Source of the DNA: Flavobacteriales bacterium UBA7468
GTDB taxonomy: Bacteria; Bacteroidota; Bacteroidia; Flavobacteriales_D; Crocinitomicaceae
DNA length: 64,000 nt
Assembly (NCBI GenBank): GCA_002478565.1
Contig: DLPC01000023.1
Span: 124,001 to 188,000 of the forward strand
Direction of reading: 5' to 3'
Shown: piece after piece, positions 41,055 to 50,383 of the stretch
Numbering within the stretch: position 1 is the first letter of the stretch
Layout: every line of letters begins with the position of its first letter
Translations under genes and position numbers: made by a program
Notes under the pieces: model-generated
What the model saw: only the letters and a program-made list of their open reading frames with translations
Databases searched by the model: none
What the model was told of the DNA's origin: nothing

Positions 41055-41912
41055 CTAATTGAGCAAGGTGATCAGTTGTTTGACAGCATCAATATCGTGC
41101 ACACGAAATACGGTTGCGCCTTTTGTCAAAGCAACGGTGTTGAGGATGCTGGTGCCATTCAAAGCCCCTGCAGCATCTACTTTGAGTTTTTTGGTGATCA
41201 TAGATTTGCGTGACACGCCTACAAGGATTGGATGCCCTAGAATTTGCAAATGCTCGAGTTGTTGCAACAATTGGTGATTTTCCTCTAAAGTTTTACCAAA
41301 ACCAAAACCAGGATCTATCACGATATCTGTAATGCCTGCTTTTTGAAGTGCTACTATTTTTTCTGAAAGAAACGACAGGGCATCACTGATGATTCCCTTG
41401 GATTGCAAATGGCTTTCTGCTTGGTTATTTTGTGCGGCTCGATTGTACGTAAGCACGTAGGGGATTTTTGCTGCACCTATCACCTTCCAAAGATCTGTAT
41501 CGAATTGTCCAGCAGAGATATCATTAATGAGGTCACAGCCCTCCTTGATGCCAAATTGAGCAACTGCGGCATGATAGGTGTCAATAGAAATTAAAGTTGA
41601 AGGGAATGCTTTTTTTATTTGACTGATGCAAGAGCCCAAGCGCTCTTTTTCTTGTTGGGCATTGAGTGGAGTGGCTCCGGGTCTTGTTGAGCTTGCACCG
41701 ATATCTAAAATATCACAACCTTGCTCAATAAATGTTGCGGCACGCTTTAAAATTTCATCGGTGGCAAGAACGCGGCTGTCTTCAAAAAAGGAATCCGGTG
41801 TTATGTTCAAAATTCCCATTATCTTTGGTTGTGCAAAATCATGGAGTTGTCCTTTGATATTCAAAAAACGACTTCTATGAAATACTGCACCTAGTTCCTT
41901 ACCCTGATTCAT
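41055..41912 (-). CDS. folP: Dihydropteroate synthase
   Basis: A 285-residue enzyme that joins p-aminobenzoate to hydroxymethyl-dihydropterin pyrophosphate in folate synthesis. Motifs: IMGILNITPDSFFEDSR, DILDIGASSTRPGA, ISIDTYHAAV, NDISAG, and IVIDPGFGFGKTLEENHQLL, then GVSRKSMI. The ATG at 41912 shares CATG (41910-41913) with the divergent DUF1599 gene. A GTG at 41936 would extend it, but a -7 box starts there (41936-41943), which argues against that start. Confidence 0.95.
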   Translation of the reverse strand: MNQGKELGAVFHRSRFLNIKGQLHDFAQPKIMGILNITPDSFFEDSRVLATDEILKRAATFIEQGCDILDIGASSTRPGATPLNAQQEKERLGSCISQIKKAFPSTLISIDTYHAAVAQFGIKEGCDLINDISAGQFDTDLWKVIGAAKIPYVLTYNRAAQNNQAESHLQSKGIISDALSFLSEKIVALQKAGITDIVIDPGFGFGKTLEENHQLLQQLEHLQILGHPILVGVSRKSMITKKLKVDAAGALNGTSILNTVALTKGATVFRVHDIDAVKQLITLLN

Positions 41913-42450
41913 GACACAAACACAATTACAATACACAAATGTAATGACTATTTGTCGAGAGATTTTTGAAAAAAAATCTCATGACTACGGTCTTTCATGG
42001 CGCATACTGAGGCCAAGTTCTCTTACTGATCAATTATTCATAAAGGCCCAGCGCATCAGAACCATTCAAGAAACAGGTGCCAGCAAGGTCGATGAATCCT
42101 TCGATGATGCCTTTCAAGCAATTGTCAATTATTGTATTATGGCGATCATACAAGTGCGTATTCCAGCTGGTTTACAAGACAACATGACACCTCAAGAAGC
42201 GATAGCCCACTATGATCATATTGCCGCTGAAGCCAAAGCACTTATGGAACGCAAAAACCATGACTACGGCGAAGCATGGCGCGACATGCGCGTGAGTTCC
42301 TTAACAGACCTCATCCTAAGTAAAATTATGCGCATCAAGCAAATCGAAGACAACGCTGGTCAGACCCTCGTCTCCGAAGGGGTAGAAGGTAATTATTTCG
42401 ATATGCTCAATTATAGTGTCTTTGCACTTATTCACCTCGGGAATTGTTAA
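41911..42450 (+). CDS. DUF1599 family protein
   Basis: A 179-residue protein of the DUF1599 (nucleotide-modification-associated) family. Two copies of the core motif are visible: KKSHDYGLSWRILRPSSLTDQ near residue 20 and RKNHDYGEAWRDMRVSSLTDL near residue 115, so it is an internal duplication. It is divergent from folP, sharing start-codon bases; this pairing is common in Bacteroidota. Function is unknown, possibly tied to nucleotide or folate metabolism (inference). Confidence 0.88.
   Translation: MTQTQLQYTNVMTICREIFEKKSHDYGLSWRILRPSSLTDQLFIKAQRIRTIQETGASKVDESFDDAFQAIVNYCIMAIIQVRIPAGLQDNMTPQEAIAHYDHIAAEAKALMERKNHDYGEAWRDMRVSSLTDLILSKIMRIKQIEDNAGQTLVSEGVEGNYFDMLNYSVFALIHLGNC
41936..41943 (-). 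promoter_or_regulatory. -7 promoter box (TACATTTG) for folP, inside the DUF1599 gene
   Basis: Minus strand TACATTTG, perfect match, 23 bases before the folP ATG at 41912. It lies within the first codons of the divergent gene. Confidence 0.45.
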
Positions 42451-42467
42451 CGCGCTGTTAAAGTCAA

Positions 42468-43622
42468 ATGAGCTTGCAGTCAACCATTTATTTTCGTTCT
42501 TATAAATCGCTACACATGCAAAACATTGAACGCTACTTGCCTTGGTCTATTAGAATCCTCATTGCTGGATTATTTTTGGTGTCTGCTTACGGTAAAATTT
42601 ACCCAGATCCATCGGCCTATGGTACGATCTCAATGTTTGAAGTGAAGCAGCTTTATCCACTTGGGTTTACAACCGAACTGGCTAAGATTTTTTCTCGCTC
42701 ACTCATTGGTGTTGAATTTGGCCTTGGTGTACTGTTGCTCTTTCCATTCGATCTCAAGAAGTATGTCATTCCAGCTGTTGTCTTGATGCTTGGTGTTTTT
42801 GTGGTGCATTTGGCTATTCAAATAGCTACAACTGGCAACCAAGGTAATTGTGGTTGTTTTGGCGCCTTGTTACCCATGACGCCTCTTGAAGCTATTTTGA
42901 AAAATGTGTTGTCAATCGGTCTATTACTTATCCTTTGGAAACGCTATGGCACACAATTACCTGAAAAATCAAACATTTGGTTTCTCAGTACCATCATTAG
43001 TATCTGTATGCTCTTGATGTTTGTATTTATTCCAACTTATAAGGCAGTTACAGCTACTCCAGGCACTCCGAATGGACCTGCTTCCGCGACCACTGCAGTA
43101 GGTAACGATACACTTTCGAATCCAAAAAATAAAGGAGTTGCATCCGGCCCAACCATCGCGGTTGATCCAAAGAACGCCAAAGACACCACAAAAACTGTCA
43201 AGCCCAAAGATCTTGGACCTAAGCAAAAGCAGTCTGGTTATGCCAAATATTTTGCAAACATTGATCAAGGTAAAAAACTCCTTTGTTTTTTTGCACCAAG
43301 TTGTGACCACTGTCGTGCTACGGCAAAGCAACTGACCTCCATGAAAAATAGCACACTTGATTTCCCTGAATTACAAATCTTATTCATGGACGAAGCGGCT
43401 GAAGAAATTCCTGATTTTTTCAAATTTGCTGGCGCATCCTATAATTATAAAGTACTTGATATCATTGAGTTTTGGGGTGTTTTAGGTGGCAACCGCGATG
43501 TACCCGGAGTGGCTTATCTTTGGAATGGCAACACCGTTAAGTTTTACCACAGTCCGGAAGGCCCGCAAGCTTTCAACAAAGAAGACTTGAAAACCCAATT
43601 GCAAAAACAAAAGTTGCGCTAA
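42468..43622 (+). CDS. DoxX/MauE-type membrane protein with thioredoxin-like C-terminus
   Basis: A 384-residue fusion. The first half is a four-helix DoxX/MauE-like membrane unit (WSIRILIAGLFLVSAYGKIYP, then NCGCFG loop). A low-complexity linker (about residues 190-260, rich in T, P, K) leads to a thioredoxin-like domain with LLCFFAPSCDHCRATAKQL, CDHC being the redox pair. This layout suggests thiol-disulfide transfer across the membrane to periplasmic targets. Bacteroidota genomes often carry this gene between DUF1599 and tpiA, as here. A second in-frame ATG at 42516 may be the true start. Confidence 0.82.
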   Translation: MSLQSTIYFRSYKSLHMQNIERYLPWSIRILIAGLFLVSAYGKIYPDPSAYGTISMFEVKQLYPLGFTTELAKIFSRSLIGVEFGLGVLLLFPFDLKKYVIPAVVLMLGVFVVHLAIQIATTGNQGNCGCFGALLPMTPLEAILKNVLSIGLLLILWKRYGTQLPEKSNIWFLSTIISICMLLMFVFIPTYKAVTATPGTPNGPASATTAVGNDTLSNPKNKGVASGPTIAVDPKNAKDTTKTVKPKDLGPKQKQSGYAKYFANIDQGKKLLCFFAPSCDHCRATAKQLTSMKNSTLDFPELQILFMDEAAEEIPDFFKFAGASYNYKVLDIIEFWGVLGGNRDVPGVAYLWNGNTVKFYHSPEGPQAFNKEDLKTQLQKQKLR

Positions 43623-43642
43623 TAAAACCCTTATTTTCGTTT

Positions 43643-44377
43643 ATGCGAAATAAGATCCTTGCGGCAAATTGGAAAATGAATTTGACGCAACCAGAAGTCG
43701 ATCACTGGCTTCAGCAATATGCGAAATTTCATTCGAATGCTTCTCATAAAGAGTTGCGTATCTACCCAAGTGCAGTGTTTATTCAGCAAGTGAGTCAAGT
43801 CTTTCATGCTGGGGCTCAAAATTTCTACTTTCAAGAACACGGCGCCTTTACCGGAGAACTTTCTCTAACACAGCTTAAAAGTATTGGTGCGCAATCAGTG
43901 CTTATTGGGCATTCAGAACGCCGAGAAATATTCCACGAGGACAATCAACTAATTGCACAAAAGGTGCAGGCTTGTGTTGAAGAGCAGTTGCCCTTTATTT
44001 TATGTTGTGGTGAAACTCAAGCTGTTCGAAAAGAAAACTTGCATTTGACATTTATCCAAGCTCAAATTCAAGCAGCGCTTGAAAGATTTTCTCCGGATCA
44101 CTTACACTTACTAGCAATAGCCTATGAACCGATTTGGGCAATAGGCTCTGGTCTTTCGGCAGACCAAAACCAAATAATTGAAATGCATGGAGCTATTCGT
44201 ACATTTCTAATTGAACAATTTGGTGAAGGTGGTAAGGATATACCTATACTCTATGGCGGCAGCGTTTCTACTGTCAATGCTGCCCAGATTTTTAGCTGCC
44301 CAGAAGTAGGGGGTGCGCTTGTCGGAGGAGCATCACTAGATCCTCAAGTTTTTAACCAATTATGGGAGCAACTCTAA
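43643..44377 (+). CDS. tpiA: Triosephosphate isomerase
   Basis: A 244-residue glycolytic enzyme that interconverts dihydroxyacetone phosphate and glyceraldehyde 3-phosphate. Motifs: ILAANWKMN with the active-site lysine, VLIGHSERREIF with the catalytic histidine, LAIAYEPIWAIGSG with the catalytic glutamate, and ILYGGSVSTVNAAQIF then GGALVGGASL. Slightly shorter than the usual 250 residues. One base separates it from prmA, so the two are co-translated. Confidence 0.97.
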   Translation: MRNKILAANWKMNLTQPEVDHWLQQYAKFHSNASHKELRIYPSAVFIQQVSQVFHAGAQNFYFQEHGAFTGELSLTQLKSIGAQSVLIGHSERREIFHEDNQLIAQKVQACVEEQLPFILCCGETQAVRKENLHLTFIQAQIQAALERFSPDHLHLLAIAYEPIWAIGSGLSADQNQIIEMHGAIRTFLIEQFGEGGKDIPILYGGSVSTVNAAQIFSCPEVGGALVGGASLDPQVFNQLWEQL

Positions 44378-44378
44378 T

Positions 44379-45218
44379 ATGAATTATTACGAACTGACAT
44401 TAACGCTTCAAAATTTTGAAGAATGGTCTGATATCATGGTGGCATATCTTGCTGAAATTGGTTTTGAAAGTTTTGTGGAAGAAGCCCCGATGCTGAAGGC
44501 CTATATATCAGAAAAAGACTATCAAGGCGCTGAATTACAGCAATTGATCAATGAGGTTCAAAAAACGGGTGCTCACATCGACACCTACGATTTACAATTG
44601 CTGGCCCAACAAAACTGGAATGCTACTTGGGAGTCACAGTTCGAGCCTGTTTATGTCGCGGAACAATTGCGCATCGTGGCGCCATTTCACGAGTTAGCGC
44701 CATTTAGTGGTATGGAAATCGTAATTCTTCCCAAAATGAGTTTTGGCACTGGGCATCATCAAACAACACACTTGATTTGCCAAACGATGTTTGAGCTCGA
44801 TTTCAAGGGTAAACGCGTGCTCGATATGGGCGCTGGAACCGGTGTGTTGGCTATTCTTGCCGAAAAATTAGGGGCGCAAGAAATTGTTGCCATTGAGATA
44901 GAAGAGTGGTCTGCTGAGAATATTTTGGAAAACATGGCGCTGAATGGTGCATCCAAAATTAATGCGGTTCACGGTGGGGCAGAGGCCATTGGTGAAAAAC
45001 CTTTTGACCTCATTTTAGCCAACATTAACAAAAACGTACTTTTATCCCAAATAGCGTTATATGCAGCTGCATTGACTCCAAATGGTTTGCTACTGCTTTC
45101 TGGTTTTTTCACCACAGATGCACCCGATTTAATAGCAGCAGCAACAGCATTAGGTCTCCAGCATCAACAAACATTTGACCGCGAAAATTGGGCGGTACTT
45201 CAATTTATCAAGCCATGA
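44379..45218 (+). CDS. prmA: Ribosomal protein L11 methyltransferase
   Basis: A 279-residue SAM-dependent methyltransferase of the PrmA type. Motifs: MSFGTGHHQTTHL, the SAM-binding VLDMGAGTGVLAILAEKLGA, VAIEIEEWSAENILENM, and FDLILANINKNVLL. It methylates ribosomal protein L11. The N-terminal domain (YYELTLTL..) fits the substrate-binding part. The stop overlaps the ATG of the 1502-residue protein gene (ATGA). Confidence 0.93.
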   Translation: MNYYELTLTLQNFEEWSDIMVAYLAEIGFESFVEEAPMLKAYISEKDYQGAELQQLINEVQKTGAHIDTYDLQLLAQQNWNATWESQFEPVYVAEQLRIVAPFHELAPFSGMEIVILPKMSFGTGHHQTTHLICQTMFELDFKGKRVLDMGAGTGVLAILAEKLGAQEIVAIEIEEWSAENILENMALNGASKINAVHGGAEAIGEKPFDLILANINKNVLLSQIALYAAALTPNGLLLLSGFFTTDAPDLIAAATALGLQHQQTFDRENWAVLQFIKP

Positions 45219-48200
45219 AAAAAAATTTTCGGATCGCTTTATTTTTTGTACTGACGGGTTTACAATTAATCCATGCTCAGACTTTTCCTAATGAACGCGA
45301 TAAATTTGTCAAGACGTGGCAACAGTTAGTTACGGATGAAGCAGCGTTGTCTTATTTAAAGGGTGATTTTTCTCAGCAAATCAAAGGATCATTGCTCAAT
45401 GAATCACAGTTTAAAAAACTCGTTGACAACTGCAATTCATTGGCTAAAAAAGAGGTGCCAACGTTTCCAGAAATCTATCATTTCATGATGGCCAATATTG
45501 CCATCGTGGAGCGAAAAGTGAATCCGAGCTTGGCCAATCCTTGGACACAATATGTATTTAACTACGCTGCAAGTCCGGATGAAAAACTCAGCTCCTTCTT
45601 ACAGTTTTCAGTAGATTTTTTTCAAGATTTTTCCTTTTTCAAGGATGCGAATTACCGTTGGACCTCCAGTGGTGGAACAGTTGAATGGTTCGAAGCAAAA
45701 ACATTACAACTAAAAATTCAAGGAGCCAATTTGAAATGTTATTACTTCACCAAACAAGGTAATCAGGATTCTATCGTAGTTTATAACACATCTGGTGTAT
45801 TTGATGTGCTCAGCAAAAAATGGGTGGGATCTATGGGTACTGTTAATTGGGAAAAAGTTGGATTGCCAAAATCAGAAACCTATGCCGTATTCAAAAACTA
45901 CAAATGTGACTTCAATTCTGCCAAACTCAAGGCAGATTCTGTCTTATTGACCACTCCTTATTTTAGCACTCCAATCCTAGGAAAACTCACGGATCTGACC
46001 TACATGGATCTTACCGAACAAGAAGCGGCTCCAAAATTCAGTTCTTATGAACAGCGCCTAAAAATTGTCAATCTCCGCGAGCAAATGGACTACGACGGCA
46101 GCTTTACCTTGAATGGCGCCGATTTTATTGGTAAAGGAACAGCAAGTAATCCGGCAAAACTCATATTTAAAAGAGGAGGAAAGGCACTTTTTGAAATCAG
46201 TGCGGATGGTTTTGAAATGAGCCCTCAACAAATTGTAGCAAGAGATGCAAAGGCTGTGATGCGCTACAAGAATGGTGATTCTATTAGTATCCAAGAGTGC
46301 TTTTTTACATTCGACGAAGCCCAACAATTATTGCGCTTGTCTGCCGGGCAAAAAGGAACCGAATACTTCCCATTTTTAGACAGCTACTTCAAGGTTTATT
46401 GTTATGCGCCCATTTTAAATTGGAAAAAAGGAAGCCCTGAACCTTATTTTACTTTTGATGTGGGGACCGCACAGGAAAGAAAAATGGCTCGTTTTGAATC
46501 GATGGATTATTTTGATGCTAATTTATATGGCAAATTTTCAGGGGTTGGGGGTGTTCATCCTTTTAATCAATTGGCAAACCTGGCTAACGATCGCGGAGTA
46601 ACGTCATTTACAGAAGGCGAACTGGCCAATGCCATGAAAAAAACCATTGATCAAGTAAAACCTCTTTTTGTTGATTTAGCGGCAGCAGGTTTCTTAATCG
46701 CTGAACCTAAACAAAAAAAATGGCAAATTGCGCCAAAATTACTGGCTTATGCCGCCGCTAGTCAAGGTACTACCGATTTCGATAATTTACGCATCGAAAG
46801 CGACCTTCGAAAATCTCAAGAACAGGCCTATGCCACGATTCAGCTTGACCAACAAGTGCTTTATGTCCGTGAGGTAAAACAGATAGTGCTCTCGGCGACA
46901 CAACAAGTCAGCTTGTATCCAGATACAACCTTGGTGACTGTTTTGCAAAACCGAGATATTGTTTTCTCAGGTCTTTTGAAAGCAGGTAAATGCGAGATTC
47001 TTACCAAACAAGCAAAATTCGAATACGACAATTTCTTAGTCAATCTATATACAACTCTTGATACACGATTTAGAGTAAAGCCATTACAAAAAGAGGATGG
47101 CACTACTCCTATTGAAATGCTCAGTTCTCTCAAAGGATTGAGGGGCACTGTTTATATTGACTTACCTGCTAATAAAGCTGGAAAAGTGGCCGCAAATGGG
47201 CGTTTTCCTTACCTCACAACAGCGGCACCGTCATTTGTGTACTACAATAAACCAGAAATTTTACGTGGCGCTTATGATAGCACACGATTTTATTACCAAG
47301 TAGCCAACTTTGAATTGGATAGTCTAGATAACTTTTCGGAGCAAAACTTAAAACTCGAGGGTCAGCTCATTTCAGCAGGTATTTTTCCAAAGCTCAATGA
47401 GCCGTTGCGCATCATGAAAGATTATTCTTTTGGTTTTGTAACTGCAGCACCACCCGAAGGTTTAGCGTTCTATGAAACGAGTTCAAAATATAAAAATCAA
47501 ATATATCTTTCCAATAATGGCTTGCAAGGTTCCGGAACCATTGAGTTTTTACATACCACGGCCATTTCCAAAAAACTGACTTTTTTACCCGATTCAGCCA
47601 TAGGGCTAGTTAAGTTTTCTGCTCCCGTAAGAAGTACAGGTGTTCGTTATCCAGTTGCAAGTGCTGAAAAAGCATACATGAGTTATCAGCCTAAAAAAGC
47701 AAGTATGAAAATAGCCAGCTATGGGGATGAGTTTCTGACACTTTTTGCTGAAAATGCGGCACTCGATGGTGAAATTACGATTGATCAGAAAGCCATGACC
47801 GGTAAAGGTGCTTTTTTCTATAAGGATGCGCAGCTAACTGCCAAAGATTTTCAATTCACGGACGTCGATGTCCGTTCGGATAATGCAGCATTTGCATTAC
47901 GCAATAGGTTTTCATCTTATGGAGAAAATCCATTAGCGATTCAATCTGATGAGATGAAGGCCCATCTTAGTTTTGAAAAAAGAGTAGGGGAATTTATTTC
48001 AAACGGGACCAAGCGCATCATGTTTCCAGCCAATGATTACTATTGTCAAATGGACAAATTCAACTGGTTCATGGATGCTGAAACCCTTGACTTCAAGAAA
48101 AATAAAGGTGGAGAAACCACCTTTGAAAGTGGGGCGGACCTCACTAAAAATAATTTTTATTCGACAGCAGTAAAGCAAGATTCCTTACAATTCAAATCCT

Positions 48201-49723
48201 TGAGCGCCAAGTATGACCTCAAAACACAACTCATTGTTTGTGATGAAGTAGATTTCATTCAAGTAGGGGATGCGCGTATATTTCCGGATTCTTCACGGGT
48301 GCGCATTCGGAAAGCTGCAGCAATGGATAGTCTAAAAAATGCCAAAGTTTTGGCCAATTATATCACCAAATTCCATCGTTTCGAACAAGCAAATATTCAT
48401 ATAGATGGACGCTTTGCCTACAATGGCACTGCCTGGTATCCGTATTATGACCGCGATTCTGTTCGCTCCACGATTCAAATGGCAAAAATTACCTACGAAC
48501 AAACTAAAACAGTGGCAGAAGGATTAGTTGCCGAAAAAGCATCTTTTCAACTGAGCCCCGAATTTGCTTATTTTGGCAAGGTACGTATCGAAGCTAGTAA
48601 TCCGGGCCTCATTCTGGATGGTTCGACCAAATTGGCTCATCCTTGTCAATACAACAAGTCCTGGATGGCCTTTAAAGACACCATTAACGCCAAGCAAATT
48701 CAAATACCAATTACTGATAACCCCAAAGATGCATCAGGTCGAAATCTGGCCGTTGGTTTTGTATGGAGACAAACTGAACGCAAAGACAGTTTGCGTATTT
48801 ATCCTGCTTTCCTTTCTGTTAAAGAAGGCCCCCAAGATCCCAATGTTTTCAGTGCTTCCGGATACGTTCAATACAATGTGACGAAAAAGCAATTTGAATT
48901 AGGATCCAAAGCCCGATTAGAAAGAACCGATTCTTTGTCGAACTTGTTAGTACTCGATGCCGAGACCTGCGAACTTTCTGGCTTCGGCGCAATCAACTTA
49001 GGGATCCAAACAGGTGAATTTCAAGTAGATCTTTATGGTAAAATCTCCTACGACCGCGAGCTCAAAAGGACTAAAATTTCAGCCAATGCAAAGGTTCAGA
49101 TACCTTTGGATAACAGTATTCTCAACGCCATGGTAGATCAATTCAAAGCTGCAGAAAATGCGCCAGAGTGGGGCCTGAAAAAACCAATTTATGGACTCAG
49201 AAATAGCCTCAGCTTTTGGTCAAACGCTAAAGAAGCGCAAGAAGTTTTCAAGGATTTTGATGAAGAAAAACTCAAAAAAATGCCAACAGGCTTGCAACAG
49301 ACATTTATTTTGAGTGGAATAGTGCTGGAAAGTTTTGGTAGTGATCAGCCGAGTTCAAAGAAAAATGAGAAAGGCCTTTTAAGCACTGCTCAGTCTGTTG
49401 GGCTCATTAGTATTAATGGTCAGGCGATTAATCAGCCCGTAGAGTTAACCCAGAGCTATGTACAGTGTTTTTCTGATCAGTGTAACCCGAGCCTCATTTG
49501 GGATATGCAAAGTTTTGACGGCACGCGCTACGTATTCTCTCATGAACAAGATAAAAAAGACGGTTTGCTCTCTATTTATAGCTCAAATAAAACGTTCTTG
49601 ACAGCCATTGAAAACATCAAAGCAGAGAAACGTCAAACTAAAAATTTGAAATATGAGCCTATTGACGAAACTGCTGCCTCAGCAATTTTAGCTAAATTAC
49701 GCTCCTATTTATTGTACAAGTAA
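45215..49723 (+). CDS. Very large secreted protein of unknown function
   Basis: A 1502-residue protein with a signal peptide (about residues 1-22, LQLIHAQ). It is mainly beta-strand type sequence with recurring D/N-G turns and repeated short phrases about positions that look like surface-exposed beta-sandwich modules. One internal stretch (about residues 460-520, FNQLANLANDRGVTSFTEGE) has winged-helix-like composition. No sorting domain is seen at the C-terminus (it ends AILAKLRSYLLYK), and no named family is recognised. It is translationally coupled to prmA (ATGA) and followed by plsY one base later, so it is firmly part of the tpiA-prmA-plsY series. Confidence 0.7.
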   Translation: MKKNFRIALFFVLTGLQLIHAQTFPNERDKFVKTWQQLVTDEAALSYLKGDFSQQIKGSLLNESQFKKLVDNCNSLAKKEVPTFPEIYHFMMANIAIVERKVNPSLANPWTQYVFNYAASPDEKLSSFLQFSVDFFQDFSFFKDANYRWTSSGGTVEWFEAKTLQLKIQGANLKCYYFTKQGNQDSIVVYNTSGVFDVLSKKWVGSMGTVNWEKVGLPKSETYAVFKNYKCDFNSAKLKADSVLLTTPYFSTPILGKLTDLTYMDLTEQEAAPKFSSYEQRLKIVNLREQMDYDGSFTLNGADFIGKGTASNPAKLIFKRGGKALFEISADGFEMSPQQIVARDAKAVMRYKNGDSISIQECFFTFDEAQQLLRLSAGQKGTEYFPFLDSYFKVYCYAPILNWKKGSPEPYFTFDVGTAQERKMARFESMDYFDANLYGKFSGVGGVHPFNQLANLANDRGVTSFTEGELANAMKKTIDQVKPLFVDLAAAGFLIAEPKQKKWQIAPKLLAYAAASQGTTDFDNLRIESDLRKSQEQAYATIQLDQQVLYVREVKQIVLSATQQVSLYPDTTLVTVLQNRDIVFSGLLKAGKCEILTKQAKFEYDNFLVNLYTTLDTRFRVKPLQKEDGTTPIEMLSSLKGLRGTVYIDLPANKAGKVAANGRFPYLTTAAPSFVYYNKPEILRGAYDSTRFYYQVANFELDSLDNFSEQNLKLEGQLISAGIFPKLNEPLRIMKDYSFGFVTAAPPEGLAFYETSSKYKNQIYLSNNGLQGSGTIEFLHTTAISKKLTFLPDSAIGLVKFSAPVRSTGVRYPVASAEKAYMSYQPKKASMKIASYGDEFLTLFAENAALDGEITIDQKAMTGKGAFFYKDAQLTAKDFQFTDVDVRSDNAAFALRNRFSSYGENPLAIQSDEMKAHLSFEKRVGEFISNGTKRIMFPANDYYCQMDKFNWFMDAETLDFKKNKGGETTFESGADLTKNNFYSTAVKQDSLQFKSLSAKYDLKTQLIVCDEVDFIQVGDARIFPDSSRVRIRKAAAMDSLKNAKVLANYITKFHRFEQANIHIDGRFAYNGTAWYPYYDRDSVRSTIQMAKITYEQTKTVAEGLVAEKASFQLSPEFAYFGKVRIEASNPGLILDGSTKLAHPCQYNKSWMAFKDTINAKQIQIPITDNPKDASGRNLAVGFVWRQTERKDSLRIYPAFLSVKEGPQDPNVFSASGYVQYNVTKKQFELGSKARLERTDSLSNLLVLDAETCELSGFGAINLGIQTGEFQVDLYGKISYDRELKRTKISANAKVQIPLDNSILNAMVDQFKAAENAPEWGLKKPIYGLRNSLSFWSNAKEAQEVFKDFDEEKLKKMPTGLQQTFILSGIVLESFGSDQPSSKKNEKGLLSTAQSVGLISINGQAINQPVELTQSYVQCFSDQCNPSLIWDMQSFDGTRYVFSHEQDKKDGLLSIYSSNKTFLTAIENIKAEKRQTKNLKYEPIDETAASAILAKLRSYLLYK

Positions 49724-49724
49724 T

Positions 49725-50360
49725 ATGAATTTGCTCGCTTTAATCATAGTTTTGGCCTACCTATTAGGATCCATCCCAAGTGCTGTTTGGGTAGGCAAAT
49801 ATTTCAAAGGCATTGACATCCGAGAGCATGGCAGCAAAAATGCAGGTGCCACCAATACCTTTCGGGTACTCGGTAAACGCTATGGTTGGTTGGTGTTAGT
49901 CGTAGATGTTGCTAAAGGTACTATTGCCAGTTGTCTTCCATATTTCTTTGCAAGTACTTGGTTTGCTGGCTACAAGGATGAATTTTTAATTCTACAATTG
50001 ACTGCTGCTTTTTTTGCAGTCTTTGGTCATGTTTTTCCTGTCTTTGCTCAGTTTAGAGGCGGCAAAGGGGTTGCCACTTCATTAGGAGTCATCATTGGCA
50101 TCAATCCACCGGCAGCGGCAGTTTGTTTGGCAATTTTCCTAATCGTGTTTATCAGCAGTGGTTTTGTTTCGCTTGGTTCAATTACCGCATCATTATTTTT
50201 TCCGGTCGTTTCATATTTCTTAATTCATGATGACACCCGCATCATGATCATCTTTACCGTGATTCTCGGTATTTCAGTGATTTGGGCCCATCGCAAGAAC
50301 ATAGAACGCCTGATCAACGGTACAGAAAATCGCATGAACCTTTTTGCAAAAAAATCGTAA
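49725..50360 (+). CDS. plsY: Glycerol-3-phosphate acyltransferase PlsY
   Basis: A 211-residue integral membrane protein of the PlsY family, which acylates glycerol-3-phosphate from acyl phosphate in the first step of phospholipid synthesis. Motifs: YLLGSIPSAVWVGKYF, IREHGSKNAGATNTFRVLGK, GHVFPVFAQFRGGKGVATSLG. Five or so membrane segments. One base after the 1502-residue gene. Confidence 0.95.
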   Translation: MNLLALIIVLAYLLGSIPSAVWVGKYFKGIDIREHGSKNAGATNTFRVLGKRYGWLVLVVDVAKGTIASCLPYFFASTWFAGYKDEFLILQLTAAFFAVFGHVFPVFAQFRGGKGVATSLGVIIGINPPAAAVCLAIFLIVFISSGFVSLGSITASLFFPVVSYFLIHDDTRIMIIFTVILGISVIWAHRKNIERLINGTENRMNLFAKKS

Positions 50361-50383
50361 GTTAAACGTTTAGCTTACTGAAT

